Assembly (NCBI RefSeq): GCF_025698545.1
Contig: NC_068569.1
Span: forward strand, 24,366,001 to 24,430,000
Reading direction: 5' to 3'
Length of the DNA: 64,000 bases
Origin: Gossypium raimondii
Lineage: Eukaryota; Streptophyta; Magnoliopsida; Malvales; Malvaceae
In this document: positions 60,376 through 64,000 of the stretch, piece after piece
Numbering within the stretch: position 1 is the stretch's first letter
Layout: each line of letters begins with the position of its first letter
Notes under the pieces: generated by a model
What the model saw: only the letters and a program-made list of their open reading frames with translations
What the model was told of the DNA's origin: nothing
Databases searched by the model: none
Program-made: the position numbers and the translations under genes

Positions 60376-62692
60376 GAAGCAAGGAAGAAATACCATTATC
60401 AACTATGTTAGATTAATAGTACTATAGCCTGGCTTATACAACTAATGCATGACTATTTTAATCAACCCCATTTCAACCATCTTAGCAGCCAGTCCCGCAT
60501 GTTTGGACTGAAAGAACCGAAAATTTGAAGAATGATAATATTTTCAAACTTGAAAGAATCGAATAACAAAATGGATGGAAGTTCAACTAGATTGAAAACA
60601 AGACAAAAATCAAAGAAAATATCCTTTGTCAATAAAATGATGAAAATCCAATTAAAAATGTTAGAACACACTTCCCATCTAATTAGAGTTAACAATGACA
60701 GTACCCAATAAGAATATAAAAGAATCCAATGAAAGAATAAAAAAAATTTGATGAAAGAACCGGTCGGAGTGAAGGGTTTGAAAGAGAAAGGAGCAAAAAC
60801 GTGATTAAGAAGAGTTGAAATGGACGGTATTAGTGAGCTAACAAATTTTTTAATGGCATCTAAATATATTTTTATTTGGTATTATATTATGGACCTTTTG
60901 ACAATTGACTGGTAACTGATTGATGATTGCAGTGACTAGTTTGATTAACCGGTTCTATTAATTGATTTGACTAACTGATTTTATTAACTGTTTATTTAAA
61001 AGTGTTTGATAAAACTTAGTTGATAGCTAAAAACTGATACGTGTAAATTGACAAATAAAGGCGGACACATTTTATTATTAAGTATTTATTTGTTTACAAT
61101 ACTTTAGTCTTTATTGGGTGAAATTATTGAAATAAAACACTATTACTAAGGAATTAAAACATCCATTATGGAAATTAATTGGGGAATATTTTTGAAATTT
61201 TAAATAAACAAATTTCTTAAGTTACTTATTTGCAAATATTAACCTTGTGGAAATTGATAAATATTAATAATGTATCAATATAATTGTAAACTATATTCTT
61301 AGTGGTAATTATGTCATATTCTTAGTATGTAAATTAGTGATAACTATGTTACACTCTGAATAAATTTGTCAAGTAGCATATTTCAATTAATATAAAGTTG
61401 CATAAAAATCATTTTACACAAGTAAATTGAAAATGAATTAAGAGTACATAAATATTTAAGGATGAATGGGCTTGATTGAAAATTTTTCACAGTAATGTTG
61501 ATTTTTGTAGATTCACAGTGGAGTTTTTTTTTTTTTTTGAGATTTATTTTGGACTTTGGAGGTGAAAGTGAAAATAGGAGAATGGAAGCTATTGATATAT
61601 TCGCACCTCCTAGTAAGTTTGAGAGCATGTGGCAAAGAGAGTAATTTTTAAGCAAGTATGGTCATGTCATTCCACATATCTCATTTCCAATCAACTGTTA
61701 AAAAAAGTTGCTCATCCCAGAGTTTTTTGTTTTTGAGGTTTTAGCTCAACAAGCTCTTACAAATCTTCATTTACCAAACATTACAATTAGAGAGTTTGAC
61801 TATTCAATCCTCTCTTTGTGCCTAAATCAACTAAAAAAGGGCTCAAAACTCTGTTTACCAAATACCCCTTATAATCAAAAGATGACTTGAGTTTGTATTG
61901 ATGTTGCAAATAACTTTATATTTAATTATTACTTTATTTTTTAAAATAATTGCTATTATTATTATTTATTTGTAACTGAATAGATTTGTTCGAATAAACA
62001 CAATTTTCAAAAAGAAATTGTAATGAATAAATGTTGATTTTAGGAAAGTTATAATGTTATAGAAAACATAAATTTTATCATAAGTTACGTCTTTAAAGTG
62101 ACAGATTTTCTTGATGAAGCACAGAATGTGCCTATATAAAACTCAATAATACTATTTTCGCTATTTTGTATTTGATTTTAAGACTTAGTGTATCTTAGAG
62201 GCAAAAATAAAGACCCTAAGGACAATGAATCACACTGAGTCTATTTTATTTTCTTCTATTTTTCTTTCTTACACCACAAATTTTCTTTCTTGCACTAGAT
62301 TTTCTAACATAATATAACAATGAACACAATAACAAATAAAATAAAGGGATCATTTTGTAATCTACCAACTTTTTGATGTTGTAGTCTTTGATTACTGTAA
62401 GTACGATCTTTTCCAATAGAAATTGCAAGCCAACATAAAGATCACCATTGTATTCAAAAGTAAGCAAATTTAGATTCCATATTTCATGGACATTTTCAAT
62501 AAATTCATGCTCGTTAAAAACATTGATTTTGACAGATTACTTGAAAGATGAAGATTGATATTTAAGTTGATTGTGATTTGTTTTTTTTGGGTAAATTACA
62601 TTAAGAGTCACTCAACTGTAGTTGACAAAATAATCATTTAAGATTCATTTCAGTCACTCAACTTTTGAAAAATAACAGAACAGTCACCACGA
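60376..62692. other. AT-rich spacer with no recognised gene
   Basis: Only short open frames with no domain. At about 62,589 GGGTAAATTACATTAAGAG resembles the outer end of a plant MITE or Mutator-like element, but the partner end was not found. Confidence 0.4.
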
Positions 62693-62791
62693 ACCATTTT
62701 CCGTTACAGACGTAACGGAACTACCATTTTTCATTACAGACTTAACGGAGCTCCCATTTTTCGTTAAAGACTTAACGGAGTTTCCATTTTT
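62693..62791. repeat. 30-bp tandem repeat, about 3.3 units
   Basis: Units at 62693, 62723 and 62753 share CCATTTTTC and GACTTAACGGAG; a partial fourth follows. Each unit holds a short inverted pair (CGTTA/TAACG). Confidence 0.9.
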
Positions 62792-62967
62792 CATCCCCCT
62801 ATCACTGCTCTCCCATCCCTCTCCCTCTTCCCCACCATCCCTCCCCCTACTTTGATTCTTTCTTCCTTTTCCCCTCTTCCCCACCATCCCTTCTCCTACT
62901 CTGATTCTTTCCCTCTCCCTCATCACCCCTTTGCTAACCCTCTCCCTTTGTCCCTTTCCCTCTCCCT

Positions 62968-63336
62968 TATTACAAAGGCAAAATCAGTGGCTGAGAAATG
63001 GTGAGACTTGTGCGAGAACCTCTTAACCCTTACGACGGCAACGCCCTCAAAGTTATCAACACTAGAACCCTTCAAGTGGGTCATATCGAGCGTTCTATAG
63101 TTGTTGTACTATCACCTTTGATTGACTCTCACTTGATTGTCGTCGAAGGTATCATGCCTAATTCTTGTACTGCCAATAATAAGTATAAAATCCCATGCCA
63201 AATTCATATTTTCTCTAGATTAGAAGCCTTTAATTTTGTTAAATCCACTATTTCACGAAGCAGAGTTGGAGTTAATTTCTCACTCTAATGTGTCTTTCAC
63301 GTTGTCTAAAACTATTGTAATTAAGGAAAACGATTA
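62968..63336 (+). pseudogene. HIRAN-domain fragment of a SMARCA3-like (RAD5/HLTF-type) SNF2 helicase gene
   Basis: In SMARCA3-like repair helicases the HIRAN domain binds DNA ends at damaged or stalled forks. Reading starts YYKGKISG, then an in-frame TGA where the family has Arg, then EMVRLVREPLNPYDGNALKV, NTRTLQVGHIERS, LSPLIDSHLIVVEG and YKIPCQIHIFSRLEAF. Near 63,268 a one-base frameshift moves the homology to another frame (ELISHSNVSFTLSKT, IVIKEND, stop at 63,336). The rest of the helicase is missing on both sides. A 96-codon frame from the ATG at 62998 is still open, so an abortive peptide is conceivable, but this is best called a pseudogene fragment. Confidence 0.8.
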
Positions 63337-63655
63337 ATTTAATAAAAATATACATATAATATGAATTTAATAAAAAATATTTTTCAATTGGACGGGACCA
63401 TAAATCATCTAGTGGATAAGATAGATAAAATAATTTATCCTGAATTAGACAAGATATAATGAAAAATGTAAAATTGGGGGTGGGATGTAGGGGCGACGGA
63501 GCGTAGACTCCTTAGCCACCTTTGGAAAAGAAACCACAGACTCTTTACGCAACCCTCAAGTTCTCCATTTCTTTTATTTAGTTTATTTAATTAATTAAAA
63601 CCCCCGTGAATTGATCATCATCCCCTGCTTCGCATCGCATTCTCCATCGACGAAA
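63337..63655 (+). promoter_or_regulatory. Upstream region of the F-box gene
   Basis: Contains TTTATTTAATTAATTAAAA at about 63,580-63,600, which may serve as the core promoter AT-box, and a leader with several CATCATC/CATCG words. No sharper motif found. Confidence 0.35.
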
Positions 63656-64000
63656 ATGGAGGATTCGCCGATCAACCGTCTTCCCGAAGACACTCTTCAT
63701 CAGATCTTCTCTTCACTCTCCCTTCGTCAGATCATGATTTGCCGCTCCGTTTGCAAGCTCTTTAACCGAACCTTGACCTCTTCCTCTTTCATTCACCTCA
63801 TCTCCGCCCGATCCCATCTCCACCTCCTCGCTCTCCGCCCCCCTCACCTCCACCACCATCACCACAGCCGCCACGCCTCCCTCCACTCCTGCATCCACGT
63901 GTACGATCCCGATCAGAACCAATGGCTTCGATTTAGTCTCGATTTCCTTCCCTTCCGATCTCCTCACCCTGTCGCCTCTTCACTCGGCCTCGTTTACCTC
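63656..64000 (+). CDS. F-box protein (F-box/kelch type), N-terminal part, runs off the window
   Basis: F-box proteins are the substrate-choosing subunits of SCF ubiquitin ligases; the F-box binds SKP1/ASK. Translation from ATG at 63656 is open for 115 codons to the window end. The F-box occupies about residues 5-48 (INRLPEDTLHQIFSSLSLRQ, ICRSVCKLFNRTLTS). A His-rich patch (HLHHHHHSRH) follows, then VYDPDQNQWLRFSLDFLPFR and PVASSLGLVYL, the typical first blade of an F-box/kelch protein of the Arabidopsis At5g43190 kind. GC content is clearly higher than in the surrounding DNA. The kelch assignment is inferred, since the repeats lie mostly outside. Confidence 0.87.
   Translation, partial: MEDSPINRLPEDTLHQIFSSLSLRQIMICRSVCKLFNRTLTSSSFIHLISARSHLHLLALRPPHLHHHHHSRHASLHSCIHVYDPDQNQWLRFSLDFLPFRSPHPVASSLGLVYL

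Noticed and set aside
62684..62926. 80-codon minus-strand frame rich in Arg/Glu/Gly, with repeated NGSSVKS words
   Set aside because: It is the 30-bp repeat and neighbouring CT-rich tract read as protein.
63713..63967. 84-codon minus-strand frame
   Set aside because: Antisense of the F-box gene start; the plus frame has a clear F-box.

Overview
The window is nuclear DNA of a dicot plant. Genes are split by many short GT-AG introns, spacers are very AT-rich, and much of the sequence is transposable-element debris. The gene set is plant-specific or of plant type: TOM1-like, SPT5, plastid acyl-ACP desaturase, GUX xylan glucuronosyltransferase, nuclear-speckle RNA-binding protein and F-box. Protein wording and the repeat families (2.5-2.85 kb solo LTRs with CACACGG/CCGTGTG clusters) suggest a Malvaceae genome, most likely cotton (Gossypium). 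That assignment is inference.

Layout: (1) 1-4,670, minus strand: 5' two-thirds of a TOM1-LIKE (TOL) ubiquitin-binding ESCRT-0-like gene, running out of the left edge. (2) 4,671-15,800: spacer holding a decayed Ty1/copia reverse transcriptase with a duplicated YVDD box, a LINE endonuclease scrap, a complete 2.63 kb solo LTR with a perfect target-site duplication (TSD), and a ribosomal protein L9 retro-pseudogene. (3) 15,816-22,570, plus: complete 22-exon SPT5, which reads cleanly through every splice junction to 1,045 residues and has one GC-AG intron. (4) 26,953-28,594, minus: two-exon acyl-ACP desaturase. (5) 30,785-34,687, minus: four-exon GUX glucuronosyltransferase with a SINE-like insert in intron 1. 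(6) 37,900-53,000: a stack of nested transposons, described below. (7) 54,541-58,812, plus: six-exon NSRA/NSRB-type RRM gene whose first intron holds an antisense RTE-clade LINE. (8) 59,800-63,340: spacer with an unrecognised coding-like fragment and a broken copy of the HIRAN domain of a SMARCA3-like/RAD5 helicase. (9) 63,656-end, plus: start of an F-box (probably kelch) gene.

The most striking structure is the nest. An L1-type LINE is cut in two between 38,676 and 51,845 by an LTR element with TG...CA ends and TSD AAGAC. That element contains a Mutator-like element (about 300 bp inverted repeats, 9-bp TSD) and, separately, a solo LTR (TSD TGTAC). The Mutator-like element contains another solo LTR (TSD AAACC), which in turn contains a further solo LTR (TSD AAACT) and a 441-bp hAT-type MITE (8-bp TSD, 17-bp perfect inverted repeats). 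When inner elements are subtracted, each LTR returns to 2.5-2.85 kb, which independently supports the boundaries. The Mutator-like element also seems to carry a captured first exon of an SGF29-like gene, making it a probable Pack-MULE.

The genes do not form an operon or cluster. They are unrelated housekeeping or developmental genes separated by transposon-rich spacer. No RNA gene, CRISPR array or plasmid-like feature was seen.
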